Below, in pieces: positions 7,057 through 13,435 of a stretch of DNA of 13,435 nucleotides. A model generated the notes under the pieces. It did not search any database, was not told the DNA's origin, and saw only the letters and a list, made by a program, of their open reading frames with translations. Source of the stretch: an uncultured Solirubrobacterales bacterium (GTDB taxonomy: Bacteria > Actinomycetota > Thermoleophilia > Solirubrobacterales > 70-9); assembly GCA_937910825.1 (NCBI GenBank), contig CALEMO010000148.1:1-13435 (forward strand), written 5' to 3'. Both the position numbers and the translations under genes were made by a program. Numbering within the stretch: the first letter of the stretch is position 1; every line of letters begins with the position of its first letter.

Positions 7057-7086
7057 CGCCTCACTCTATTCAGCTAGATTGCCCCC
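7057..7086. promoter_or_regulatory. Divergent promoter pair, probably leaderless on both sides
   Basis: Only 30 bases separate the GTG of the esterase and the ATG of the small protein. On the plus strand TAGATT (7075-7080) stands exactly six bases before the ATG at 7087. On the minus strand TAGAGT (7068-7063) stands exactly six bases before the GTG at 7056. Both fit TANNNT -10 boxes with transcription starting at the start codon itself. No good -35 is evident for either; they would lie inside the opposite genes. Confidence 0.45.
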
Positions 7087-7281
7087 ATGGCAATCGAAGG
7101 CTTCGAAAAGGGACAGAAGATCTGGGTTCACAATACGGACGGATCGGCCAGCCCGGCGATTTTCGTGGGGGAAGGTGAGAACGCGACTTTCTTCGGTGGT
7201 CCACCGCTTTGCTACGTGGTTATGGAGGAAACCAAAGAAGGCGGAGAAGTCCAGCTGGACCGCGTGACCGCTCGCGAATAG
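7087..7281 (+). CDS. Small conserved-looking protein of unknown function (64 aa)
   Basis: 64 residues starting MAIEGFEKGQKIWVHNTDGS and ending EVQLDRVTARE. It is hydrophilic, without signal peptide, transmembrane segment or Cys cluster; one Cys occurs in GGPPLCYVVMEE. The alternation of hydrophobic and polar residues (KIWVHNTD, PAIFVGEG, CYVVMEET, EVQLDRVT) suggests a small beta-barrel, SH3-like in rhythm, but this is only pattern reading. Codon usage is GC-biased at third positions like the neighbours, and a -10 box lies at the right distance upstream, which supports a real gene. It precedes sdhC by about 65 bases in the same direction, so may be co-transcribed; no functional link is known to me. 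Confidence 0.65.
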   Translation: MAIEGFEKGQKIWVHNTDGSASPAIFVGEGENATFFGGPPLCYVVMEETKEGGEVQLDRVTARE

Positions 7282-7291
7282 AGCCGGTACA

Positions 7292-7362
7292 TAGAATTGG
7301 TGGCCGTGGAAGCCCGTGACCCATTCGAAACAGCCGCACCGGTGAGTGATACCCGTGGCTGA
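7292..7362 (+). promoter_or_regulatory. Promoter-like box and short out-of-frame reading frame before sdhC
   Basis: TAGAAT at 7292-7297 resembles an actinobacterial -10. A short frame follows, with GTG at 7300 or 7306, reading [18 protein letters not shown] and stopping at TGA 7360-7362, one base before the ATG at 7364 of the sdhC frame. It could be a leader peptide coupled to sdhC, or the original N-terminus of SdhC now out of frame. No Shine-Dalgarno precedes the GTGs; a leaderless start at 7306 would fit the -10 position. Confidence 0.35.
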
Positions 7363-8089
7363 CATGTGGCGATCAACGATCGGCAAGAAGACGATCGTCG
7401 CCGTCACCGGCGCGATCCTTCTCGGATATCTGGTCCTGCACATGGCGGGCAACCTGAATTCGCTGTTCGGCCCCGGCGGCGCCGAGCCGCGGGTCGACTG
7501 GTACGCGTCGTGGCTTCGGGAGTTCGGAGAACCGCTTCTGCCCTACGAATCCGTGGTCTGGATGGTACGGGCGGTGCTGCTCACCGCGGTCGTCGTTCAC
7601 ATCATCGGCGTCGTCCAGTTGAGCGCGCGCAACCGGGCTGCTCGTCCGGCACATTTCCCGGCCCGAAAGATCGGGCGCTCCTGGGAGTCACGCCTGATGA
7701 TGCTCAGCGGCCTGCTGCTGCTGGCGTTCATCGTCTTCCACATCCTGCAGTTCACGACGCTGACGATCGACGTCACACCGCTCGAACACGGCGCCGTCTA
7801 CGCGAATCTCTACAACGCTTTCCAGGAGTGGTACTTCGTCGCGATCTACGTGGTGGCCCTGGTTTTCCTCGGACTCCACCTGCGTCATGCCATCTGGAGC
7901 CTTGCCCAGACCCTCGGGCTCGACAGCCCCGAGCGCAACCGGGGCATTCGTTACGGGGCCACCGGCCTGACGGTGCTGCTGGTGGTCGGCTTCGCTCTGG
8001 TGCCGGTGCTGTTCTGGACCGGGGTGCTCGCTGCACCTGATGAAGAAAGCGCTACCGCAATGATCAACTCACTCAAAGGTAGGGCCTGA
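7346..8089 (+). CDS. sdhC: Succinate dehydrogenase cytochrome b subunit (five-helix type)
   Basis: The diheme membrane anchor that passes electrons from SdhB to menaquinone. Up to 247 residues with five hydrophobic segments at about 15-35, 72-92, 117-137, 163-185 and 205-230, the layout of the single-subunit B. subtilis-like anchor, so no sdhD is expected and none is seen. Candidate heme His residues, one per helix as in the family: His32 (LHMAGNL), His85 (VVVHIIG), His132 (FHILQF), His178 or His181 (GLHLRHAIW). The start is uncertain: GTG 7346 directly follows an in-frame TGA, GTG 7355 and ATG 7364 are alternatives, and none has a strong ribosome site. ATG 7364 is one base after the stop of a short upstream frame, and the conserved part begins there ([19 protein letters not shown]). 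Its stop overlaps the sdhA start (TGATG). Confidence 0.92.
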   Translation: MIPVADMWRSTIGKKTIVAVTGAILLGYLVLHMAGNLNSLFGPGGAEPRVDWYASWLREFGEPLLPYESVVWMVRAVLLTAVVVHIIGVVQLSARNRAARPAHFPARKIGRSWESRLMMLSGLLLLAFIVFHILQFTTLTIDVTPLEHGAVYANLYNAFQEWYFVAIYVVALVFLGLHLRHAIWSLAQTLGLDSPERNRGIRYGATGLTVLLVVGFALVPVLFWTGVLAAPDEESATAMINSLKGRA

Positions 8090-9999
8090 TGAAGCTTCAC
8101 GCCAAGATTCCCGATGGTCCGATCGAGCACAAGTGGCGGACCTGGCTCGACGCCCACAAGCTGGTCGGCCCGCGCAACCGGGCCGGCAAGAACGTGATCG
8201 TGATCGGTACCGGGCTGGCCGGCGGCGCTGCGGCCGCCACCCTGGGCGCCCACGGCTTCAAGGTGAAGAGCTTCTGCTTCCAGGACTCGCCGCGCCGCGC
8301 CCATTCGATTGCCGCCCAGGGCGGCATCAACGCGACCAAGGATTTCGCCAACGAAGGCGATTCGACCCGTCGCCTTTTCGCGGATACGATCAAGGGCGGC
8401 GACTTCCGCTCACGCGAGGCGAATGTCTGGCGGCTGGCCGAGCTTTCGGAGAACATCATCGACCAGGCGGTCGCCCAGGGAGTGCCTTTCAACCGTGAAT
8501 ACGGCGGGCAGCTCGCGACCCGTTCCTTCGGCGGGGTGCTGGTCCAGCGGACCTTCTACTCGCGCGGACAGACCGGTCAGCAGCTGCTGCTCGGTGCCTA
8601 TCAGGCACTCGAACACCAGGTGGCGGCCGGCAACGTGAGCGTCCACAGCCGGCACGAGATGCTCGACATTGTGATCGTCGACGGCGAGGCCCGCGGCGTG
8701 ATCGTGCGGGACCTGGTCACCGGAGAGATAGAGCGCCACGCCGCCGAAGCGGTGGTCCTTGCTTCCGGTGGTTATACGAACGTTTATTACCTCTCGACCA
8801 ACGCCATGGGCTCAAACGTCACCGCCACCTGGCGCGCCCACCGCCACGGCGCGCTGATGGCGAACCCCTGCTTCACCCAGATCCATCCGACCTGCATCCC
8901 GCAGTCAGGCGAATATCAGTCCAAGCTCACCCTTATGAGCGAGTCGCTGAGAAACGACGGCCGCATCTGGGTCCCGCGCAAGTCCGGGGACGACCGCCGT
9001 CCGGCCGACATCCCCGAACCGGAGCGCCTCTACTTCCTTGAAGAGCGCTACCCGGCCTTCGGCAACCTCGCGCCGCGGGACATCGCATCCAGGGCAGCCA
9101 AAGTTGTCTGTGATGAAGGCCTCGGGGTGGGTGGCACAGGCCGCGGTGTTTACCTCGACTTCCGCGACGCGATCGAGCAACACGGGCGCGAGGTGATCCA
9201 GGACCGCTACCAGAACCTCTTCGAGATGTACGAGCGCATCACCGGTGAAAACCCCTACGAGACACCGATGATGATCTATCCCGCTCCGCACTACGCGATG
9301 GGCGGTCTCTGGGTTGACTACGAACTTCAGACCACGATCCCCGGATTGTTTGCGATCGGCGAGGCGAACTTCTCCGATCACGGTGCCAACCGTCTCGGTG
9401 CGAGTGCCCTGATGCAGGCTCTGGCCGACGGCTACTTCATCGCGCCGCATACGGTTACCAACCACATGGCGGCGAAGCGCGGCGAGGTCAGCACCTCGGA
9501 TTCCGCCTTCGATGCCGCCCAGGACGACGTCGAAAGCCACATCGCTGCGCTGGTCGATGTCGGCGGCAGCCGCTCGGCCCAGGAGTTCCACCGGGAAATG
9601 GGCAACGTGATGCTCGACAAATGTGGCATGGCCCGAAACGCCGAGGGCCTGAACGAAGCGCTCTGCAAGGTTCGCGAGATCAAAGACGAGTTCTGGAGAG
9701 ACCTGCGGGTCGACCCAGGGGTCGAAGAGCTCAACCAGAGCCTCGAATACGCCAACCGTGTCTCGGACTTTCTCGAGATGGGCGAGCTGCTGTGTCATGA
9801 CGCCCTGCGGCGCGAAGAGTCCTGCGGCGGCCACTTCCGCGAGGAATACGAAACCGAAGACGGTGAAGCGCTGCGCGATGATGAGAACTTCGCCAAAGTC
9901 ACGGCCTGGCAGTACCAGGGCGAAAAGGGCGATCCGATCCCCCACGACGAACAGTTGGACTTCGAAGAAGTGAAACTGGCGACGAGGAGTTACAAGTGA
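8089..9999 (+). CDS. sdhA: Succinate dehydrogenase flavoprotein subunit
   Basis: 636 residues. It oxidises succinate to fumarate on covalently bound FAD at the cytoplasmic face, linking the TCA cycle to the quinone pool. Visible: Rossmann dinucleotide motif [14 protein letters not shown] (36-49), the flavin-attachment motif [11 protein letters not shown] with His72, the substrate-binding TQIHPT with His266, the catalytic-arginine segment LAPRDIASR with Arg330, [10 protein letters not shown] (401-410) and the FAD-binding [18 protein letters not shown] near 424-441. The long length and sequence style ([16 protein letters not shown]) fit the B. subtilis/Bacteroides-like class that pairs with a five-helix anchor. 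The ATG shares one base with the sdhC stop, and the stop overlaps the sdhB GTG by four bases (GTGA), so the three are one translationally coupled operon. Confidence 0.97.
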   Translation: MKLHAKIPDGPIEHKWRTWLDAHKLVGPRNRAGKNVIVIGTGLAGGAAAATLGAHGFKVKSFCFQDSPRRAHSIAAQGGINATKDFANEGDSTRRLFADTIKGGDFRSREANVWRLAELSENIIDQAVAQGVPFNREYGGQLATRSFGGVLVQRTFYSRGQTGQQLLLGAYQALEHQVAAGNVSVHSRHEMLDIVIVDGEARGVIVRDLVTGEIERHAAEAVVLASGGYTNVYYLSTNAMGSNVTATWRAHRHGALMANPCFTQIHPTCIPQSGEYQSKLTLMSESLRNDGRIWVPRKSGDDRRPADIPEPERLYFLEERYPAFGNLAPRDIASRAAKVVCDEGLGVGGTGRGVYLDFRDAIEQHGREVIQDRYQNLFEMYERITGENPYETPMMIYPAPHYAMGGLWVDYELQTTIPGLFAIGEANFSDHGANRLGASALMQALADGYFIAPHTVTNHMAAKRGEVSTSDSAFDAAQDDVESHIAALVDVGGSRSAQEFHREMGNVMLDKCGMARNAEGLNEALCKVREIKDEFWRDLRVDPGVEELNQSLEYANRVSDFLEMGELLCHDALRREESCGGHFREEYETEDGEALRDDENFAKVTAWQYQGEKGDPIPHDEQLDFEEVKLATRSYK

Positions 10000-10769
10000 A
10001 TTTCAAGCTCGAGATATGGCGGCAGTTCGAATCCGGACAAGACGGCGCTTTCGAGACCTTCGAGGTCAGCGGCATCGACCCCGAAGCGTCCTTCCTCGAA
10101 ATGCTCGACCAGCTCAACGAACGCCTCAGCCACGAGAAGCGGCGCACGGTCGCTTTCGATAGCGACTGCCGCGAAGGCATATGCGGCTCCTGTTCACTGG
10201 TGATCGACGGCAATCCCCACGGCCCCCGGCAGGTCACCTCATGCCAGACCTACATGCGTGACTTCATCGACGGCGCGACGATCAAGGTCGAGCCCTACCG
10301 CAGCACCACGCTGCCGGTGATCCGGGACCTGGTGACTGACCGCAGCGCGCTCGACCGGGTGATCGAAGCTGGCGGCTACATCAGCACGACCACCGGTCCG
10401 CAACCGGACCCCAACGCGATGCTGGTAGCTCCCGACGTCCAGGAAGAAGTGATGGACGCGGCGATCTGCATCGGCTGCGGTGCCTGCGTGGCCGCCTGCC
10501 CGAACGGCGCCGCGATGCTGTTCACCGGGGCCAAGGTCACCCACCTCAACCTGCTGCCCCAGGGCCAGCCCGAGCGCGAGTCCCGGGCGATCAGCATGGT
10601 CAACCAGATGGACGAAGAGGGCTTCGGCGGCTGCACCAACTACGGCGAATGCGCCCGGGTCTGCCCCCAGGAGATCTCACTTGACGTGATCGGCATGCTG
10701 AATCGCGAGTACCGCAAGGCGACGGTAAAAAAGAAGCCGAAGGCCCCACCGAAGATGCTCACGCAGTAG
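9996..10769 (+). CDS. sdhB: Succinate dehydrogenase iron-sulfur subunit
   Basis: 257 residues carrying electrons from FAD to the membrane anchor through three clusters. The [2Fe-2S] ligands are Cys58, Cys63 and Cys66 (CREGICGSC) with Cys83 (TSCQTY). The ferredoxin domain has [12 protein letters not shown], giving Cys158, Cys161, Cys164 and Cys168, and [14 protein letters not shown], giving Cys213, Cys219 and Cys223. By family analogy [4Fe-4S] is on 158/161/164/223 and [3Fe-4S] on 168/213/219. All ligands are present. The start is GTG 9996, four-base overlap with the sdhA stop, preceded by GAGGAG seven bases upstream, which decides the start. The C-terminus is a Lys-rich tail ([13 protein letters not shown]). 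It is the last gene of sdhCAB; a large inverted repeat lies 50 bases after its stop codon. Confidence 0.96.
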   Translation: MNFKLEIWRQFESGQDGAFETFEVSGIDPEASFLEMLDQLNERLSHEKRRTVAFDSDCREGICGSCSLVIDGNPHGPRQVTSCQTYMRDFIDGATIKVEPYRSTTLPVIRDLVTDRSALDRVIEAGGYISTTTGPQPDPNAMLVAPDVQEEVMDAAICIGCGACVAACPNGAAMLFTGAKVTHLNLLPQGQPERESRAISMVNQMDEEGFGGCTNYGECARVCPQEISLDVIGMLNREYRKATVKKKPKAPPKMLTQ

Positions 10770-10818
10770 CCGCCAGCACATCGTCCCTCAACACTGCAAA
10801 CCGTCCGGCGCCCGGGTC

Positions 10819-10878
10819 GTCCCAAGCAACTAGATCCCAGGCTTTTAACCCCCGTATAGGGGGCCAATCGCTTGGGAC
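10819..10878. repeat. Compound inverted repeat, possible terminator or RNA regulatory element
   Basis: Perfect 9-base arms GTCCCAAGC (10819-10827) and GCTTGGGAC (10870-10878) enclose an inner hairpin CCCCC-GTATA-GGGGG (10849-10863). No T-run follows on either strand, so it is not a classical intrinsic terminator, although its place 50 bases after sdhB suits a 3'-end structure. It also lies about 90 bases before the copper-enzyme gene, so it could be in that gene's leader. No known riboswitch class is recognised. Confidence 0.5.
10848..10864. promoter_or_regulatory. CCCCC-N5-GGGGG palindrome, CsoR-operator-like
   Basis: ACCCCCGTATAGGGGGC is a G/C-tract palindrome with an AT-containing centre. 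Operators of the copper-sensing repressor CsoR and relatives are generally of the form (T)ACCCC-N-GGGGT(A). The resemblance and the copper enzyme about 105 bases downstream suggest copper control, but the flanks (TTA / CCA) are not the usual TA...TA and no csoR gene is in the window. Confidence 0.25.
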
Positions 10879-10913
10879 TCAGACATTGCCCGGCGGAAGC
10901 ACGGTCCCTCGTC

Positions 10914-10951
10914 AATGAATCCAAGTCACTCGACTTGTAAATGCATTCATT
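10914..10951. promoter_or_regulatory. Nested inverted repeats in front of the copper-enzyme gene
   Basis: Outer arms AATGAAT (10914-10920) and ATTCATT (10945-10951) enclose a perfect hairpin CAAGTC-ACTC-GACTTG (10922-10937). The palindrome AATGCATT (10940-10947) overlaps the right arm. The block ends 18 bases before the ATG at 10970 and is more AT-rich than its surroundings, as expected of an operator or promoter region. Which regulator might bind cannot be told. Confidence 0.4.
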
Positions 10952-10969
10952 TCACGCTGACCTGCGCCT

Positions 10970-11965
10970 ATGTTTACACAGGGGATGTGTAAGAAATACT
11001 TTTCAGGGTTTCTGGCGTTGGGGATTGCGCTGCTTTGGCTCCTGGCGCCGAACCCGGCTTCGGCCGCAACGGTGAAGCTGGACCTCGACGCCCGTATGGC
11101 GAACGTCGAAGTTGCCCCGGGGGTCAAGTTCCGGGCATGGACCTTCGACCGGACGGTGCCTGGCCCGGTGGTCAGAGCCACCGAAGGAGATACGGTCGAG
11201 ATCACGCTCAAGAACAGCGACATCGGCATGCGGATGAAGTGCCCGAAAAAGCTGAAGAAGGGCAGCAAGACCCAAAATCACAAGCGAGCCAGGAAGCGCA
11301 AGAAGTGCCTGCGCAAAAACAGTCGCCACATGCCGATGGTCCATTCGATCGACTTCCACGCTGCAAAGGTCGCGCCCAACCTGGCGTTCAGAGGGGTGGT
11401 ACCGGGCGATTCGCACACCTTCTCCTTCGAAGCGACGACGCCAGGTGTCTACATGTACCACTGTGGCACCGGGCCGATGCTCGAGCACATCGGCATGGGC
11501 ATGTACGGGATGATCATCATCGACCCGATCGAAGGCCGGCCGCCGGCTGAGGAGATATTCCTCGTCCAGAGCGAGTTCTACGGCCACGCCAAGAATGGCT
11601 GGCTGCAGTCTTCCTACAAGACGATGCAGAGCAAGCCTCCCAAGTACGTGACCTTCAACGGAGCCGCCCTCAAGTATGCGGCCGATCCGATCCAGGTCAA
11701 GGCTGGAGAGCCAATCCGGATCTACCTGGTCGACGCTGGGCCGTCGCTGTTCAGCTCATTCCACGTGGTCGGGACGATCTTCGACCAGTATCAGCCGGAC
11801 GGCAATCCGGACTATCCGATGTACAACGTTTCGACCCAGGTCCTCGGTCCGGGCGGCGGCGGAGTATTCGAGTTGACCCTGCCCGAACCGGGCGACTACC
11901 CGTTCGTCAGGCACTCGATGTTCGACATGGACAAGGGCGCGCTAGGAGTACTCCGGGCCGAGTAG
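10970..11965 (+). CDS. Exported two-domain copper enzyme, NirK-like (nitrite reductase/multicopper oxidase)
   Basis: 331 residues with an N-terminal signal peptide (basic MCKKYF, hydrophobic FLALGIALLWLLAP, likely cleavage after ASA near residue 32). Two cupredoxin domains follow. The full NirK ligand set is in register. Type 1 copper: His125, Cys165, His173, Met178 (VHSIDFHAA, YHCGTGPM, EHIGMGM; the His-to-Met spacing of five matches NirK). Type 2 copper: His130, His164 and His315 (VRHSMFD, domain 2). The proton-relay residues are Asp128 and His264 (SSFHVVG). NirK reduces nitrite to NO outside the membrane; related two-domain oxidases reduce O2, so activity is not proven. An unusual Lys/Arg-rich loop with Cys91 and Cys113 (residues 88-119) precedes the first ligand. 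The start is ATG 10970 or ATG 10985; neither has a well-spaced Shine-Dalgarno. It stands alone, facing the acyl-CoA dehydrogenase gene 17 bases away. Confidence 0.82.
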   Translation: MFTQGMCKKYFSGFLALGIALLWLLAPNPASAATVKLDLDARMANVEVAPGVKFRAWTFDRTVPGPVVRATEGDTVEITLKNSDIGMRMKCPKKLKKGSKTQNHKRARKRKKCLRKNSRHMPMVHSIDFHAAKVAPNLAFRGVVPGDSHTFSFEATTPGVYMYHCGTGPMLEHIGMGMYGMIIIDPIEGRPPAEEIFLVQSEFYGHAKNGWLQSSYKTMQSKPPKYVTFNGAALKYAADPIQVKAGEPIRIYLVDAGPSLFSSFHVVGTIFDQYQPDGNPDYPMYNVSTQVLGPGGGGVFELTLPEPGDYPFVRHSMFDMDKGALGVLRAE

Positions 11966-11982
11966 AGGAGTGCTGCGTCGGC

Positions 11983-13131
11983 TCAGACCCCCAGGGAGCG
12001 GCCGATGATCTCTTTCATGATCTCGGTGGTGCCGCCGTAGATGCGGGTCACCCGGTTGTCGGCCCAGGCGCGGGCGATTGGGTATTCCATCATGTAGCCG
12101 TAGCCGCCGTGTAGCTGGACGCATTCATCGACGACCCGACCGCAGAGCTCGGTGCTCCACCACTTGACCTTGGCGCCGTCTTCGACGCTCAGCTTGCCGG
12201 AGTTGAGTGCCGTCACACAGCGGTCGAGGTAGACCGTGCCGATGTCGATCTCGGTCTTCATTTCGGCCAGTTTGAAGCGGGAATTCTGGAAGGAGCCGAT
12301 CGGCTTGCCGAAGGCGGTGCGCTCCTTTACGTATTCGAGCGTCCAGTCGAGCGCCGCCTGCGCAGAGGCGATCGCGGCGACCGCGATCGAGAGACGCTCC
12401 TGGGCGAGGTTGAAAACCAGATACTTGAAGCCGAGGCCCTCGTCCCCGAGCAGGTTCTCTACCGGCACCGGTACTTCGTTGAAGAAGAGCTCCGCTGTGT
12501 CCTGCGAATGCATGCCGACCTTGTCGAGGTTGCGGCCCCGTTCGAAGCCGTCCATGCCGCGCTCAATAATCATCAGCGACATTCCCTTGTGCTTCTCCTT
12601 GGGGTCGGTTTTGACCGCAGTGATGATCAGGTCCGCGTTGATGCCGTTGGTGATGAAGGTCTTCGAGCCGTCAACGACGTAGTGGTCGCCGTCCTTGATC
12701 GCTTTGGTGGACATCGAAGCGAGGTCCGAGCCGATGCCCGGTTCGGTCATCGCGATGGCCGTGATCAGGCTGCCGTCGACGATCCCGGGGATCCAGCGTT
12801 CCTGCTGCTCGGGCGTGCAGTACTCCATGAAGTAGGGAAAGCAAACGTCGTTGTGGAGCGAAATGCCGAGCATGCTGCCGGTGGTACCGGCGTACTGGCC
12901 CTCTTCGACGATCACCTGGTTGAAGCGGAAGTCGTCGATTCCAAGGCCGCCGAATTCTTCGGGAGCGTTCATCGCCAGCATGTCCTTCTCACCGGCCTTG
13001 AGGAAGACTTCCCGAGGCGTCAGGCCGTCTTCTTCCCACCGTTCGAAGTTAGGAGAAATCTCGTCGGCCACGAAGCGCCGTACGCTTTCGCGGAAGTCTT
13101 TGTGGTCAGATTCAAATATCTCTCGTTCCAT
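11983..13131 (-). CDS. Acyl-CoA dehydrogenase (LCAD/isovaleryl-type active site)
   Basis: 382 residues, a complete FAD-dependent acyl-CoA dehydrogenase that makes the trans-2 double bond in beta-oxidation or branched amino-acid breakdown. N-terminal helical domain to ~120; FAD-binding signature AMTEPGIGSDLASMSTKA (127-144) and FITNG; C-terminal domain with QLHGGYGYMMEYPIARAWAD and RIYGGTTEIMK. The medium-chain-type catalytic Glu position (YEGT) is Gly here (YGGT), so the base should be Glu245 in LAQERLSIA, as in long-chain and isovaleryl-CoA dehydrogenases. The chain-length preference cannot be read. The start is ATG 13131; TAGAGT seven bases upstream suggests a leaderless transcript. Divergent from the SDR gene, which fits a shared lipid or acyl-CoA pathway. 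Confidence 0.93.
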   Translation of the reverse strand: MEREIFESDHKDFRESVRRFVADEISPNFERWEEDGLTPREVFLKAGEKDMLAMNAPEEFGGLGIDDFRFNQVIVEEGQYAGTTGSMLGISLHNDVCFPYFMEYCTPEQQERWIPGIVDGSLITAIAMTEPGIGSDLASMSTKAIKDGDHYVVDGSKTFITNGINADLIITAVKTDPKEKHKGMSLMIIERGMDGFERGRNLDKVGMHSQDTAELFFNEVPVPVENLLGDEGLGFKYLVFNLAQERLSIAVAAIASAQAALDWTLEYVKERTAFGKPIGSFQNSRFKLAEMKTEIDIGTVYLDRCVTALNSGKLSVEDGAKVKWWSTELCGRVVDECVQLHGGYGYMMEYPIARAWADNRVTRIYGGTTEIMKEIIGRSLGV

Positions 13132-13166
13132 TCATCGAACTCTACGTCAACAGGAGCAACCAGGAA
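13132..13166. promoter_or_regulatory. Short divergent intergenic region between acyl-CoA dehydrogenase and SDR genes
   Basis: 35 bases. On the minus strand TAGAGT (13144-13139) lies seven bases before the ATG of the dehydrogenase, a likely -10 of a leaderless transcript. On the plus strand GGAG (13153-13156) and AGGA (13162-13165) are possible ribosome sites for the SDR gene, whose promoter would then overlap the dehydrogenase 5' end. Confidence 0.35.
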
Positions 13167-13435
13167 ATGAAGTCTCAGGCAGCAATCGTCTTCGGAGGAG
13201 CGTCCGGGCTCGGCGAAGCTTCAGCTCGCAAAATTGCCGACGCCGGACACAAGGTGACCGTCGCCGACCTCAACAAAGAGAAGGGCCAGGCGGTGGCCGA
13301 AGCGATCGGCGGCAGCTTCATCGCCTGCGATGTGACCGACGAAGATTCGGTCAAGGCAGCGGTCGCTTCGGCGGCAGAAACGGACCCGGACGGTGGACTG
13401 CGCATCTGCGTCAACTGCGCCGGCGTCGGCGCCGC
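13167..13435 (+). CDS. Short-chain dehydrogenase/reductase (SDR), 3' end outside window
   Basis: The first 89 codons of a classical SDR. The glycine-rich nucleotide motif GGASGLGE (10-17) follows strand VFG, Asp34 at the end of strand 2 (TVADLNKEK) indicates NAD rather than NADP, CDVTDED (54-60) is the adenine-ring contact, and NCAGVG (83-88) is the NAG motif. The Ser-Tyr-Lys catalytic part lies beyond the window. GGASGLG and CDVT with NCAG resemble 3-hydroxyacyl-CoA dehydrogenase type 2 (HSD17B10-like) enzymes, which would suit the divergent acyl-CoA dehydrogenase, but SDR substrates are hard to predict from half a protein. Confidence 0.9.
   Translation, partial: MKSQAAIVFGGASGLGEASARKIADAGHKVTVADLNKEKGQAVAEAIGGSFIACDVTDEDSVKAAVASAAETDPDGGLRICVNCAGVGA

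Noticed and set aside
8905..9945. Long minus-strand open frame opposite sdhA
   Set aside because: Antisense shadow of a highly biased gene; no start context or domain, and it lies wholly within the certain sdhA gene.
11945..11954. Perfect 10-base palindrome GGAGTACTCC
   Set aside because: It lies inside the coding end of the NirK-like gene, is a short single site, and has no support as a regulatory element.
1..13435. CRISPR array, toxin-antitoxin, defence or biosynthetic cluster
   Set aside because: No regularly spaced repeats, no transposase, and no grouping of genes beyond the met and sdh operons and the acyl-CoA pair was found on either strand.

Overview
The window is high-GC DNA with tightly packed, often start-stop-overlapping genes. 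The gene content suggests a soil-type actinobacterium, perhaps of the Thermoleophilia/Solirubrobacterales group: a secreted arylsulfotransferase-family protein, a DUF4333-like lipoprotein, a five-helix SdhC, TANNNT -10 boxes six or seven bases before start codons, and serine-hydrolase and integrase fragments of an actinobacterial type. That placement is inferred from remembered families, not from a search.

Left part (1-2822). The 3' part of a secreted arylsulfotransferase-family gene is followed by about 185 bases with small hairpins and then an intact tRNA-Ala(TGC). Next to the 3' end of the tRNA lies a decayed mobile-element scar: the C-terminal half of a tyrosine integrase, whose catalytic tyrosine codon is TAG. 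It is fused back to back with a serine-hydrolase fragment that has lost its 5' end and carries a frameshift.

Middle, minus strand (7056 back to 2822). A phospholipase/carboxylesterase-type hydrolase overlaps (ATGA) a lipoprotein gene with an apparent one-base frameshift exactly at the lipobox. After 54 bases comes a compact methionine operon metY-metX-metW: acyl-homoserine sulfhydrylase, homoserine O-acyltransferase, and the MetW methyltransferase-fold partner. Together these turn homoserine and sulfide into homocysteine.

Middle, plus strand (7087-10769). A 64-residue protein of unknown function, divergent from the esterase, is followed by sdhC-sdhA-sdhB, a complete three-subunit succinate dehydrogenase with all heme, flavin and Fe-S ligands visible. 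A short out-of-frame reading frame overlaps the 5' end of sdhC.

Right part (10770-13435). A 200-base intergenic region rich in inverted repeats precedes an exported two-domain copper enzyme that retains the whole ligand set of copper nitrite reductase (NirK) and has an extra Lys/Arg-rich loop with two cysteines. Convergent to it is an acyl-CoA dehydrogenase of the LCAD/isovaleryl type. A short-chain dehydrogenase runs divergently from that gene and off the window edge; the pair looks like acyl-CoA oxidation.

I see no CRISPR array, no complete insertion sequence, no rRNA and no convincing novel multi-gene system. The most notable items are the dead integrase scar at tRNA-Ala, the NirK-like protein with its unusual loop and structured upstream region, and the frameshifted lipoprotein.
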